DNA from: Pseudomonadota bacterium | GTDB taxonomy: Bacteria; Pseudomonadota; Gammaproteobacteria; Burkholderiales; Burkholderiaceae_C | Direction of reading: 5' to 3' | Assembly (NCBI GenBank): GCA_021783695.1 | Contig: JAJXTO010000005.1 | Span: 1-64,000, forward strand | Length of the DNA: 64,000 bases | Translations under genes and position numbers: made by a program | In this document: positions 19,222-30,982 of the stretch, piece after piece | How positions within the stretch are numbered: the first letter of the stretch is position 1 | Layout of the letters: every line of letters begins with the position of its first letter | The notes under the pieces: generated by a model | Told to the model about the DNA's origin: nothing | The model's input: the letters and a program-made list of their open reading frames with translations, nothing else | Database searches by the model: none

Positions 19222-20436
19222 TCAGGCGTGTTTGCTCTGCGGCTCGATCGCCGCCAGATCGATCGCGGCGGCGCGCCAGTGGCGCTGCGCCTGATCTTCG
19301 CGTTCGATGCCTTCGAGCAGTTGCGCCAGCGCAGCGTGAATCTGGCCACGCAGCCGCCGTTCGTCCTCGCCGCAGGCCTGGATGGCTTTTTGCAGATGTT
19401 GCTGCGCCTTGCCCCAGAGCTGCAGTTCGGCGCAGGCCGCACCGGCCAGGAACAGGGCCTGCGCCTCCTGTGGCCAGCGCCCCAGCCACTGCTCGGTCTG
19501 CGAAACGAAACCCGCGTCGATGCCCTGCAGCATGCCGCGCAGGGTTGGCATGAACAGGGCGGGCTCGGCCTGCGGACGGTTGAGCGCGGCGATGAGCAAC
19601 TGTCGCGCCTCGTCCAGCGCGCCAGCGGCGGCAAACCCGCGCGCCGCCGCAACCACCAGGGCCGGTTCGGTGCGCTCTTGCGCGGTCAGTTTGTTCCAGG
19701 TGACGCGCAGGGCTTGCGGATCGTCGCCGGCCTGGCGCAGTAGCCCCGTTGCCGCTGTGTGCAGCATGGCCTGCGCCGCTGCGGGATGCAGCGCGCCATG
19801 CTTGAGCAGGGTGCGCGCCAGACGCAACACGTCCGCATGGTCGTTGATCTTGCGCGCGGCCTGCAGTTCGATGCGCAGGGCATGCGTGCGCCGCCGCACC
19901 CCGGCGGGCAGGCCGCGCAACAGCGACAGGGCATCGCGCGGCTGCTTGGAGTCGAGCTGCCACTGCGCCTGCAGCAGCACGGCGGCATCCCGGGCATCTT
20001 GCGGCAGCTGGGCGAGGTAGGCGTCGCGCCGGTCATAGGCCTGGAGCTGCTGCGCCGACTGAGCTGCGGTCAGCAGGGCTGCCGGAGCGAAATCGGTGAA
20101 CTCCGCAGCACGCTGCGCCGCGCGCTCGGCGCGGCGAAAGCGTCCGCCGAAATAGTCGGACATGCCGTTGTGCAAGGCCTGCGCCGCAAGCCGCAGGCGC
20201 CGCCGGGCGCGAAATTCCGCGGCAGCGCGCGGCATGCCGAACAACAGCGACAAGCCACGCATCGCCAGGTACAGCACAACAAACGCCAGCAGCAGCAGCA
20301 GCACAGCGAAGTTCAGCGACACATCCACCCGCCAGGGCGGAAGCAGCACGGCGACATTGCCGGAATTCAGGGTGGAGCCCAGCGCCAGCAGCACGGCGGC
20401 CGCGGCCAGTATCAAGACCCAGACGAGCCAGCGCAT
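19222..20436 (-). CDS. hemY: heme biosynthesis protein HemY
   Basis: HemY N-terminal (MRWLVWVLILAAAAVLLAL) and TPR-like body, in hemCDXY order. Confidence 0.88.
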   Translation of the reverse strand: MRWLVWVLILAAAAVLLALGSTLNSGNVAVLLPPWRVDVSLNFAVLLLLLAFVVLYLAMRGLSLLFGMPRAAAEFRARRRLRLAAQALHNGMSDYFGGRFRRAERAAQRAAEFTDFAPAALLTAAQSAQQLQAYDRRDAYLAQLPQDARDAAVLLQAQWQLDSKQPRDALSLLRGLPAGVRRRTHALRIELQAARKINDHADVLRLARTLLKHGALHPAAAQAMLHTAATGLLRQAGDDPQALRVTWNKLTAQERTEPALVVAAARGFAAAGALDEARQLLIAALNRPQAEPALFMPTLRGMLQGIDAGFVSQTEQWLGRWPQEAQALFLAGAACAELQLWGKAQQHLQKAIQACGEDERRLRGQIHAALAQLLEGIEREDQAQRHWRAAAIDLAAIEPQSKHA

Positions 20437-21575
20437 CAGGGCGCTCCGGTGTCCAGCGTGGAGAGCACGGCCAGCGACTCCAGATTGGCCGCCGGATTGG
20501 CCGACAGGTCGAGCTGCGCGGCCTGCCGCGCCAGCGACAGCGCCTGCACCATGCGCGGCTGCCGCCTGTCGAAGTAGGTATTGAGCGCCTCGGTGATGCC
20601 GCTCATGTCACTGCGGTAGGCCACGGCATTGCGCGACAGCAGGTCGAGCCGGGCGTTGAGGATGCGCAGCTTGAGGTTTTCGCGCAGGAACTCGCCTTGC
20701 TGCGGCGAAGCCAGCAGCGCATCACGCGAGCCGACGCGGGTAATGCCGAAGAGCTGCACCAGACTGGCGCGAAAACGCTCGAACCAATCACCCAGCCAGG
20801 GCGCCCAGTTTGGAGCGGGCGCCACGGCAGAGGCCCCATCCACCGGCAGCGGCTTGGCTGCGGTGCCCATCTGCAGCGGTGCGGCGGAAGACACCAGACG
20901 CAATTCATCCACCAGAGCGGTCAGGTCGTTGAGCTTGTGCGCCGCGGCGGCGATGTCGGGCGTGACGGCGCTGCGCAGGCGGGTGAGGTCGGCCTGCACT
21001 GCGCGGCGCAGGATCTGCGCCTTGGGATTGGGCGAGCGCGCCAGCCGCACATCGGCGCTTTGCAGCGTGGCGATCAGCGGCTGCACATTGCCGATGAGCT
21101 GCGCCTGCTGTTGCGCCAGGGCAATGAGTTGCCCGGTTTCGGACAGGCGGGCCTGATCGCGGCTTTTGGCAAAGTCTTCGTACAGGGTTTCCAGTGCCTG
21201 GCGCTGCGCGGCAAAGTCTTGCTGGCGCGATTCGAGTACGGCAATGCGCGCCGTCAGGTCGCGCACCGAGTCGCTGGCCTGCTTGGTCAGGGTCTTGGCC
21301 TCGATGGAATTCGTCGTCGCGGACTGCAGGCGCTGCGCAATCTCGGACTGCGTGGCATAGAGGCGGCTGTTGAGCCACCACGCCATGGCCACAAGCGCAA
21401 CGATGAGTGCAATGAGCACCGGCCAGATCAATCGGGCGCCCGGCAGTGCAACGGGCTCGGTCTTCTGCGTCGCAAGCTGCGGCGCTGGCGGTGCGGAGGC
21501 AGGCGCGCCTGTGGCGGCCGGATGGTCCTCTGCTGCCGGGGGCTGTGCGCCAGGGCTGGTGTTGAGCTCAGTCAT
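20436..21575 (-). CDS. hemX: HemX-family protein
   Basis: Single TM plus coiled-coil, adjacent to hemD and hemY. Confidence 0.85.
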   Translation of the reverse strand: MTELNTSPGAQPPAAEDHPAATGAPASAPPAPQLATQKTEPVALPGARLIWPVLIALIVALVAMAWWLNSRLYATQSEIAQRLQSATTNSIEAKTLTKQASDSVRDLTARIAVLESRQQDFAAQRQALETLYEDFAKSRDQARLSETGQLIALAQQQAQLIGNVQPLIATLQSADVRLARSPNPKAQILRRAVQADLTRLRSAVTPDIAAAAHKLNDLTALVDELRLVSSAAPLQMGTAAKPLPVDGASAVAPAPNWAPWLGDWFERFRASLVQLFGITRVGSRDALLASPQQGEFLRENLKLRILNARLDLLSRNAVAYRSDMSGITEALNTYFDRRQPRMVQALSLARQAAQLDLSANPAANLESLAVLSTLDTGAP

Positions 21576-21584
21576 ACGGTCATT

Positions 21585-22442
21585 CTAGGTCGCAGGGGCC
21601 AGCCGCCGCAGTGTGGAAAGCACCGCATCAGTCGACGAACTGGTCAGCTCCACCTGCCCAAAACCCGCCTCGCGCAGTGTTTGCGCGATGCGCGGGTGGA
21701 TGGCCAGGGCGCGCTGCTGGTGCAGCCGTGTCGGGGCGATTGCGGCCTGTACCAGTAGCCCCTGCAGGTTGCGCACGGCTTCGGAAGACGAAAACAGCCA
21801 CCAGCCGTCACTGTCCAGCGCGGCGCGCAATAGCGCGACGGTGTGGGCGTTGTATTCCGGGGCCAGGCGGCTGTAGGCCTCGACGATCTTGACCTTTGCT
21901 CCGGCCTCTTCGAGTTTGCGCGCGATCAGGTCGCGTCCCGCACCACCGCGAAAAATCTTCACATGCCGCCCTGCCCACGGGAAAGTCGCCACCGGCCCGG
22001 GGGCGAAAGCAAGCTGCAGGGCGTTCCACAAGGCTTCCGAGTCGCCCTCCCCGCCCAGTTCCTCGCGGGTTTCGGGCGCAACCAGCCGCGGCCACGGGAT
22101 GTCTTCGGGCTGCGCCGTCAGGGCGCGGCGCGCAGCACGCAGGCTGCCGTCGCCCACCACGCCGATGGCGCAGCGCGCAGGCCAGGGCCCAGGCAAGGCA
22201 GCAAACACTGCAGCCACCGCCGTGGGGCTGACAGGCACCGCCAGATCGGTCTGCGGCAAGGCGGCCAGTGCGGCATGGAAGCGCGCCAGATCAGGCGGCG
22301 GCCCGATATGCTGCAGCGGGAAGTCGATCAGCCGTACCCCGGCCTGGCCGCAGGCCTGCGCCAGCGCCCCGGACTGCGTCGGCACGCGGGTTACGATCAG
22401 TGTGGTGTGCAGCAAGATCGCCCCGCCAGCCGCTGGATCCAT
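21585..22442 (-). CDS. hemD: uroporphyrinogen-III synthase
   Basis: IVTRVPTQSGALAQACGQAGVRLIDFPL; LFSSSEAVRNL; between hemC and hemX. Confidence 0.88.
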   Translation of the reverse strand: MDPAAGGAILLHTTLIVTRVPTQSGALAQACGQAGVRLIDFPLQHIGPPPDLARFHAALAALPQTDLAVPVSPTAVAAVFAALPGPWPARCAIGVVGDGSLRAARRALTAQPEDIPWPRLVAPETREELGGEGDSEALWNALQLAFAPGPVATFPWAGRHVKIFRGGAGRDLIARKLEEAGAKVKIVEAYSRLAPEYNAHTVALLRAALDSDGWWLFSSSEAVRNLQGLLVQAAIAPTRLHQQRALAIHPRIAQTLREAGFGQVELTSSSTDAVLSTLRRLAPAT

Positions 22443-22446
22443 GCGA

Positions 22447-23400
22447 TCAATGCGCGCCGAGCTGCGCCAGCAGCGCGTCGGCGCCCTGATCGCGCAGTTG
22501 TTGCGCCACCTGCCGTCCGAGCGCCTCGGCCTGCACCAGATCGGTGACACATGCCTGCGCCTGCGCCCGCAAGGCGCGGCTCCCATCGGGCAGACCCAGC
22601 AGGGCGCGAAGCACCATGTCCTGCCCGTCCAGCGTGGCATGGCCCCCCATGGGGGTGGTGCAACTGCCGCCCAGTCCGCGCGACACGGCGCGCTCGGCAT
22701 GCGCGCACAGCGCGGTGGGCAGATGATTCAGCGGGGCCAGCGCCTGCGCCAGCTCCGGCCGGTCGGCGCGGATTTCAATGCCCAGCGCTGCCTGCCCGAC
22801 GGCCGGCAGCATGTCGTCGGTGTCGATCACGGCGCGCACGCGATCGCCCAGGCCCAGCCGCTTGAGCCCGGCTGCTGCCAGCAGAATGCCAGCGTATTGC
22901 CCTTCATCGAGTTTGCGCAGGCGGGTGTCGAGATTGCCACGCAAGGGCTCGACGCGCAGATGCGGGTGGCGCGCGCGCAACTGCGATTCGCGCCGCAAAC
23001 TGGAGGTGCCCACCACGGCGCCCGCAGGCACCTCGGCCAGACTGGCGTAGCGTGCGCTCACCCAGGCGTCGCGCGGGTCTTCGCGCTCCATCACAGCGGC
23101 GAGGGTGAAGCCAGGTGGCAGCACCATGGGCACATCCTTGAGGGAATGCACCGCGAGATCGGCGTGGCCCTGCTCCATGGCCACTTCGAGTTCCTTGACG
23201 AACAGGCCCTTGCCGCCAATCTTGGCCAGCGATTTGTCGAGAATCTGGTCGCCCTGCGTGGTCATGCCGAAAATCCGCACATCACACGCCGGATACAGCG
23301 CCTTGAGCACATCGCGCACATGCTCGGCCTGCCACAGGGCAAGACGGCTTTCGCGCGTGGCGATGACGAGAGACTGGGGTGGGGTGAAGGTCGAAGTCAT
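22447..23400 (-). CDS. hemC: hydroxymethylbilane synthase
   Basis: [46 protein letters not shown]. Confidence 0.95.
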   Translation of the reverse strand: MTSTFTPPQSLVIATRESRLALWQAEHVRDVLKALYPACDVRIFGMTTQGDQILDKSLAKIGGKGLFVKELEVAMEQGHADLAVHSLKDVPMVLPPGFTLAAVMEREDPRDAWVSARYASLAEVPAGAVVGTSSLRRESQLRARHPHLRVEPLRGNLDTRLRKLDEGQYAGILLAAAGLKRLGLGDRVRAVIDTDDMLPAVGQAALGIEIRADRPELAQALAPLNHLPTALCAHAERAVSRGLGGSCTTPMGGHATLDGQDMVLRALLGLPDGSRALRAQAQACVTDLVQAEALGRQVAQQLRDQGADALLAQLGAH

Positions 23401-23671
23401 TCCAGGATTCTATGAGTGCCCCCAGACCTGCCGCTGCGCGTCAGCCCCCCGATAGGGGTGAGAAACACTTGGAGCGGCCCTGCGCGTTTCTCAAAGCCTA
23501 TTCAGCAACCCGCTTCCGCAGCCGCGAAATTTTGCGCAATGCGAAACGCTGGCTACTCGTCCCTGCGGCAACGCAAATCCCGGTGCGACGCAGGCGCGCA
23601 TTTTGCTTCGGATTTGGCATGCGCTGATAGCATCACTGCGCCCCATTTTCGTCATACCCCATCCCCCCGCC

Positions 23672-26482
<2,811 letters not shown>

Positions 26483-26494
26483 CCGGCGCGCAGA

Positions 26495-27502
26495 TCAGCC
26501 GCGCCCGCGCGCCGCCACGGCGGGCTGCCAGCCCTGCAGCGCCTGCGCAGCGGCGGCATAGCCGATATCGATGGCCTCGGCAGCGCGGCCAAATTCGAGA
26601 AAACGAATATCGGCCAGCGGCGGGCGGATGAGCAGATCCGCGGGCTCGATGGCCAAGCGCATGCGTGTGAGGCTCATTTCCATCACGTTCACCGAGGCCA
26701 GCAGCACCTCGAACAGATTGGGCAGCGCGTCACTGCGGTCCGCCCAGCGCGAAAACTGCGCGCGCGTGTTGCTGCCAAGCAGCAGGCGCGATTTGAGGTC
26801 GCCCATCACCCGGCGGTAATCCGTCACCCAGCTCTGCGCCTGCTGGTCTGTGACCGCAAGGCGTTTGGGCGCACCGCGCTGCAGACGCGGCCGGCCGTCC
26901 ACCACGCCATGATTCAAGTCCACGGCAATGACCACGTCGGCCCCGAGCGCGCGCGCCACGCTCACCGGCAGCGGGTTGCTCAGGCCGCCATCGACCAGCA
27001 CCTGCGCGCCACGGCGCACCGGGGTGAAGATGCCGGGTACGGCAATGCTGGCGCGCACCGCGTCGATCACGTCGCCATCCTGCAGGATCACCTCGTCGCC
27101 GCTGAGCAGATCGGTCGCCACGGCGGCGAAGCGGGTGGGCAGATCAACAATCTGCGTGGCCGGCAGATGCTCGCGCACCAGCGCCGTGACCTTGGCGCCA
27201 TCGATCAGTCCTGAACGCGGGAACACCATGTCGAAAAACGACAGGGTCTTTTTCCAGTCGAAGGTCTTGAACGTGGCCTCCAGGCCATCGGTGCTGCCCG
27301 AAGCGGCAATCGCCCCCACCAGCGCGCCGATACTGCAGCCGGCGATGCAGTCGATCTGCACCCCGGCATCGGCCAAGGCCCGCAACACCCCCAGATGCGC
27401 CATGCCACGCGCAGAGCCGCCGCCCAGCGCCAGCCCCACGCGCTGACGCTTGCGGCTTTGCTCGGACGGCGCGGCTGATTGCGGCACAGGACGGGATGGC
27501 AT
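26495..27502 (-). CDS. patatin-like phospholipase family protein (RssA/NTE type)
   Basis: LALGGGSARGMAHLGVLRAL, GCSIGALVGA, DGGLSNPLPV. Confidence 0.9.
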   Translation of the reverse strand: MPSRPVPQSAAPSEQSRKRQRVGLALGGGSARGMAHLGVLRALADAGVQIDCIAGCSIGALVGAIAASGSTDGLEATFKTFDWKKTLSFFDMVFPRSGLIDGAKVTALVREHLPATQIVDLPTRFAAVATDLLSGDEVILQDGDVIDAVRASIAVPGIFTPVRRGAQVLVDGGLSNPLPVSVARALGADVVIAVDLNHGVVDGRPRLQRGAPKRLAVTDQQAQSWVTDYRRVMGDLKSRLLLGSNTRAQFSRWADRSDALPNLFEVLLASVNVMEMSLTRMRLAIEPADLLIRPPLADIRFLEFGRAAEAIDIGYAAAAQALQGWQPAVAARGRG

Positions 27503-27601
27503 GCCGCAAGGATACGGCCTGTGTCCTATGTCTTTGCTAAGACTGGCTCCCTAGAGTGGATCTCACGCCTGCCTCGACAGTCCATTTCAGGGAGTTTTAC
27601 C

Positions 27602-27748
27602 ATGTTCAAACGCAAATCCACCCTGGCCCTTGCGGCCCTTGTTCTCACCTCGGCAGCGGCTGGCGCGGGCGTATTTGCCGCAGGGCAGTCCGGCATCGCC
27701 GCCACCCAAGACAGGCCCGACTTCGACGACCACGATCAGCAGGACTGA
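27602..27748 (+). CDS. small exported protein (48 aa) with acidic C-terminus
   Basis: MFKRKSTLALAALVLTSAAAGAGVFAAGQSGIAATQDRPDFDDHDQQD; RBS-like GGGAG upstream and strong terminator downstream. Confidence 0.55.
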   Translation: MFKRKSTLALAALVLTSAAAGAGVFAAGQSGIAATQDRPDFDDHDQQD

Positions 27749-27760
27749 GCACTGCCCGCC

Positions 27761-27796
27761 GTCTTTGCTCCGCACCGGGAGCGGAGACTTTTTTTT
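27761..27796 (+). terminator. rho-independent terminator
   Basis: GTCTTTGCTCC-GCACCG-GGAGCGGAGAC followed by a T-run. Confidence 0.75.
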
Positions 27797-27828
27797 GATT
27801 CGAAGATTCCCCGAAATAACGCCGCCCC

Positions 27829-28446
27829 ATGCTCCATCTCCCCGCCCTCTGGAACGCGATCAATCTCGGTCTCTACATGCATTGGGCTGCCGTCGGCGGC
27901 GCGTCGCAAGTCAGCGTGGATGTGGCCTTGTTGTTCGCCGAATACGCCATCTATGCCGCGCCGCTGCTGCTGGTCTGGGGCTGGCTGCGCCGACCGGACG
28001 CGCTGCGCCTGCCGCTGGTGCAGGCAGCGGGCGCGGTGCTGCTTGCCCTGGGCATCAATCAGCTCATCGGGCTGATGGTGTTCGAGCCGCGACCCTTTGC
28101 GGTCGGTCTTGGCCCGGCGCTTTTGGCGCACGCGCCCGACAGCAGCTTCCCAAGCGACCACCTCACGGTGATGTGGGCCGTGGCGGCCAGCCTGCTGCTT
28201 TCTGCCCCGTGGCGCAGGGCGGGTCTGCTGCTGGCGCTGCTGGGCCTGCCCATGGCCTGGGCGCGGATCTATCTCGGTGTGCATTGGCCACTGGACATGG
28301 TTGGCGCCGCGCTCAGCGGTGCCGTGGCCGCGCTGGTCATGCACGGCGCGCGCGGCTGGCTTCTGCAGCCCGCCATGCCCCTGCTTTCCCGCCTGTATCG
28401 CAAGCTGTTCGCCCTGGCCATCCACCATGGCTGGGCGCTACGCTAA
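27829..28446 (+). CDS. PAP2 family phosphatase / undecaprenyl-diphosphatase-like
   Basis: FEPRPFAVGLG, DSSFPSDHLTVMWAV, RIYLGVHWPLDMVGAAL. Confidence 0.87.
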   Translation: MLHLPALWNAINLGLYMHWAAVGGASQVSVDVALLFAEYAIYAAPLLLVWGWLRRPDALRLPLVQAAGAVLLALGINQLIGLMVFEPRPFAVGLGPALLAHAPDSSFPSDHLTVMWAVAASLLLSAPWRRAGLLLALLGLPMAWARIYLGVHWPLDMVGAALSGAVAALVMHGARGWLLQPAMPLLSRLYRKLFALAIHHGWALR

Positions 28447-28451
28447 GACCC

Positions 28452-29855
28452 ATGACGTCCACGCCATTTCCCTTTCCCCACTTGCGCCGCAGCCTGCTGC
28501 TCGCCGCCCTGCTGCTGGGCGGTTGCGCCAGTTATCACCCGGACCCGCTGCCCACCGCGCCGCATCTGGCCGCGTCGGTGCAGGGCCTGCAGGTCGCGCG
28601 CAGCAGCATCGCCCTGCCAGCACTGGCGCACTATGCCTTCGACCCCGCAAAGCCGCTCGACGCCACCGGCCTGGCCATCCTCGCCGTGCTCAACAACCCG
28701 CAACTCAAGGCCGAGCGTGCCAAGCTGGGCGTGGCCCGTGCGCAGGCGTTCGACGCCGGTCTGCTGCCCGACCCGCAACTGAGCCTGACGCGCGACTTCC
28801 CCGGCAACAGCGTGGGCGCCACGACCTCGGCGTTCAATCTCGGCCTGTCCTACGACATCGCCGCGCTCATCACCCACCACGCCGCCTCCCGCGCTGCGCA
28901 GCACGCCGCGACGCAGGTCGATCTGCAGGTGCTGTGGGCCGAGTGGCAGACCGTGGCGCAGGCCCGGCTGCTCTACACCCAGATCAGCGGCAACAGCGCC
29001 CGCCTGGCGTTGCTGGAGCAGGAGCGCAGTCTGTTCCAGCAGCGCCTGCAGCGCAGCCAGGCGGCTCTGGCGCAGGGCAATGTCACCCGTCTGGACGTGG
29101 ACGCGCAGCTTGTGCCGCTGCAGGCGCTCACCCAGACCATCCAGGGCATCGAGCGCCAGCAGCTTGGCCTGCAATCACAGCTCCATGCTCTGCTCGGCCT
29201 GCAGGCGGATGTGCCGCTGCCCCTGGCCGCCCCCGGCATGCGTCCCGCGCCCGATGCGGCGCAGGTGGATACGGCGCTCGGGAATCTGCCGCGCATCCGC
29301 CCCGATCTGATGGCGCTGCAGGCCGGTTATGCGGCGCAGGAGCAGAAGGTGTGGCAGTCCGTGCTCGGCCAGTTCCCCGCGTTCAACCTCGGCTTCACCC
29401 GCGCGCGCGACACCGCGGGAGTGAACACCGTGGGCTTTGGTGTGAGCATCAGCCTGCCGCTGTTCAACCGCAACCAGGGCGTGATTGCCACGCAGCGCGC
29501 CACCCGCGCGCAACTGCGCGCCGACTATCAGGCCCGGCTCGACCAGGCCGATGCCGACGTGCGCCAGGCGCAGGCCGACCTCGCGCTGCTGCAGCAACAG
29601 CGCCAGGCGTTGCTGGCCGCGCTGCCCGCGCTGGAATCTGCCGAGGCCGCGGCGCAACAGGCGCTGCAGCACGGCGGCATGACCCTGCTCGAATTCATCA
29701 ACCAGCGCACCGCCCTGCTCGACCAGCGTCTGGCTCTGCAGGCCAACGCCCAGCAGACCGAAGAACAGGCGCTGGCGCTGCAGCTCCTCACCGGTCTGGG
29801 CCCGTACCGCCACGCTGCCGCCACGCCGTTCCTCCCCTCCAAGCAACAGCCATGA
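28452..29855 (+). CDS. TolC family outer-membrane efflux lipoprotein
   Basis: Lipobox LLLGGCASY; OEP-type coiled-coil; precedes RND adaptor. Confidence 0.88.
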   Translation: MTSTPFPFPHLRRSLLLAALLLGGCASYHPDPLPTAPHLAASVQGLQVARSSIALPALAHYAFDPAKPLDATGLAILAVLNNPQLKAERAKLGVARAQAFDAGLLPDPQLSLTRDFPGNSVGATTSAFNLGLSYDIAALITHHAASRAAQHAATQVDLQVLWAEWQTVAQARLLYTQISGNSARLALLEQERSLFQQRLQRSQAALAQGNVTRLDVDAQLVPLQALTQTIQGIERQQLGLQSQLHALLGLQADVPLPLAAPGMRPAPDAAQVDTALGNLPRIRPDLMALQAGYAAQEQKVWQSVLGQFPAFNLGFTRARDTAGVNTVGFGVSISLPLFNRNQGVIATQRATRAQLRADYQARLDQADADVRQAQADLALLQQQRQALLAALPALESAEAAAQQALQHGGMTLLEFINQRTALLDQRLALQANAQQTEEQALALQLLTGLGPYRHAAATPFLPSKQQP

Positions 29856-30982
29856 CCCTTCCAGCCCGCACCCGACTACTGCTCCTGGCCGCCTGCCTGC
29901 TGCCCGCCGTGCTTCCCGCAAGTCGCGCCGCCGAGCCCGCAATCTCCGCCCTGGTGCAGACCGCGCCCCTGCAACGCGGCGAACTGCTGCACACCCTGCG
30001 CGCCTACGCCGTGGTCCAAGTCCCGGCCAGCCAGACCCAGGCCCTCACCTTCCAGCATGCCATGCAGGTCCAGACCGTCGCCGTGCATGCCGGACAGGCG
30101 GTGCGCAAAGGCCAGCTGCTCGCCACCCTGCGCGGCGACGCCAGCAGCACGCTCGCCTACACCCAGGCGCAGACCGCCGTGTCGTTCGCGCAGGGTGAAC
30201 TCGACCGCATGACCGCGCTCAAGGCGCAGCAGCTCGCCACGCAGGCGCAGGTGGACGCGGCGCGCAGGGCGCTGCTCGATGCGCAGGCGCAGTTGCGCAG
30301 CCTGCAGCAACAGGGCGCAGGCCAGCCCGAGACACGGGTGGTGGCGCCGATCGACGGCATCGTGCTCGCCGTGAGCGCGGCACCGGGCGACCTGCTCGCC
30401 GCGGGCAGCCCGCTGCTGCAGCTCGGGCGCAACGGCAGCCTGCAGGCGCTGGCCGGTGTGGCGCCGGAAGACGCCGCGCGCCTGCAGCCCGGCCAGTCGG
30501 CGCGCCTGACCGCCGTGTTCGATCCCGCGCAGCATTGGCAGGGCACCATCCGCAGCATCGGCGCGGCCATCAACCCCAAGACTCAGCGGCTGGATGTGCA
30601 GATCGCCCTCCCAGCCCAGGCGAATCTGCCAGCGGCCGGAACCAGTGTGCAAGCCGACATGGTGCTCGGCCGCTGGCGCGGCTGGGTGGTGCCGCGCGAC
30701 GCGGTACTGCAGGATGAACGTGGCGCCTACGTCTTTCAGGACGACAAGGGCCGCGCCCGCCGCGTGCCGGTGCGCATCGCCATCGAAAGCGGACTGCAGA
30801 CCGGCATCACAGGCGCCATCGATCCTGCCCTGCCGCTGATCGTGGTCGGCAACTATGCACTGCGCGACGGCATGGCGCTGCGCGTGACGCCAGGAAACGC
30901 AGGGTCGCCCCAGGTTTCCTCGATCCCCACGGGGGGCGGGTCGGCGAGCCGGCCCTCGGAGCCCTCAGGAGCGACCCGATGA
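29852..30982 (+). CDS. efflux RND periplasmic adaptor subunit
   Basis: Signal peptide, biotin-lipoyl-like (VHAGQAVRKGQLLATLRG), VAPIDGIVLAVSAAPGDLL. Confidence 0.9.
   Translation: MTLPARTRLLLLAACLLPAVLPASRAAEPAISALVQTAPLQRGELLHTLRAYAVVQVPASQTQALTFQHAMQVQTVAVHAGQAVRKGQLLATLRGDASSTLAYTQAQTAVSFAQGELDRMTALKAQQLATQAQVDAARRALLDAQAQLRSLQQQGAGQPETRVVAPIDGIVLAVSAAPGDLLAAGSPLLQLGRNGSLQALAGVAPEDAARLQPGQSARLTAVFDPAQHWQGTIRSIGAAINPKTQRLDVQIALPAQANLPAAGTSVQADMVLGRWRGWVVPRDAVLQDERGAYVFQDDKGRARRVPVRIAIESGLQTGITGAIDPALPLIVVGNYALRDGMALRVTPGNAGSPQVSSIPTGGGSASRPSEPSGATR
30889..30977. repeat. GC-rich dispersed repeat, copy 2, with terminal inverted GGGTCGC/GCGACCC arms, forming the C-terminus of the adaptor
   Basis: GCCAGGAAACGCAGGGTCGCCCCAGG...GAGCC aligns to reverse complement of 12774-12839; arms at 30902-30908 and 30971-30977. 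Confidence 0.5.
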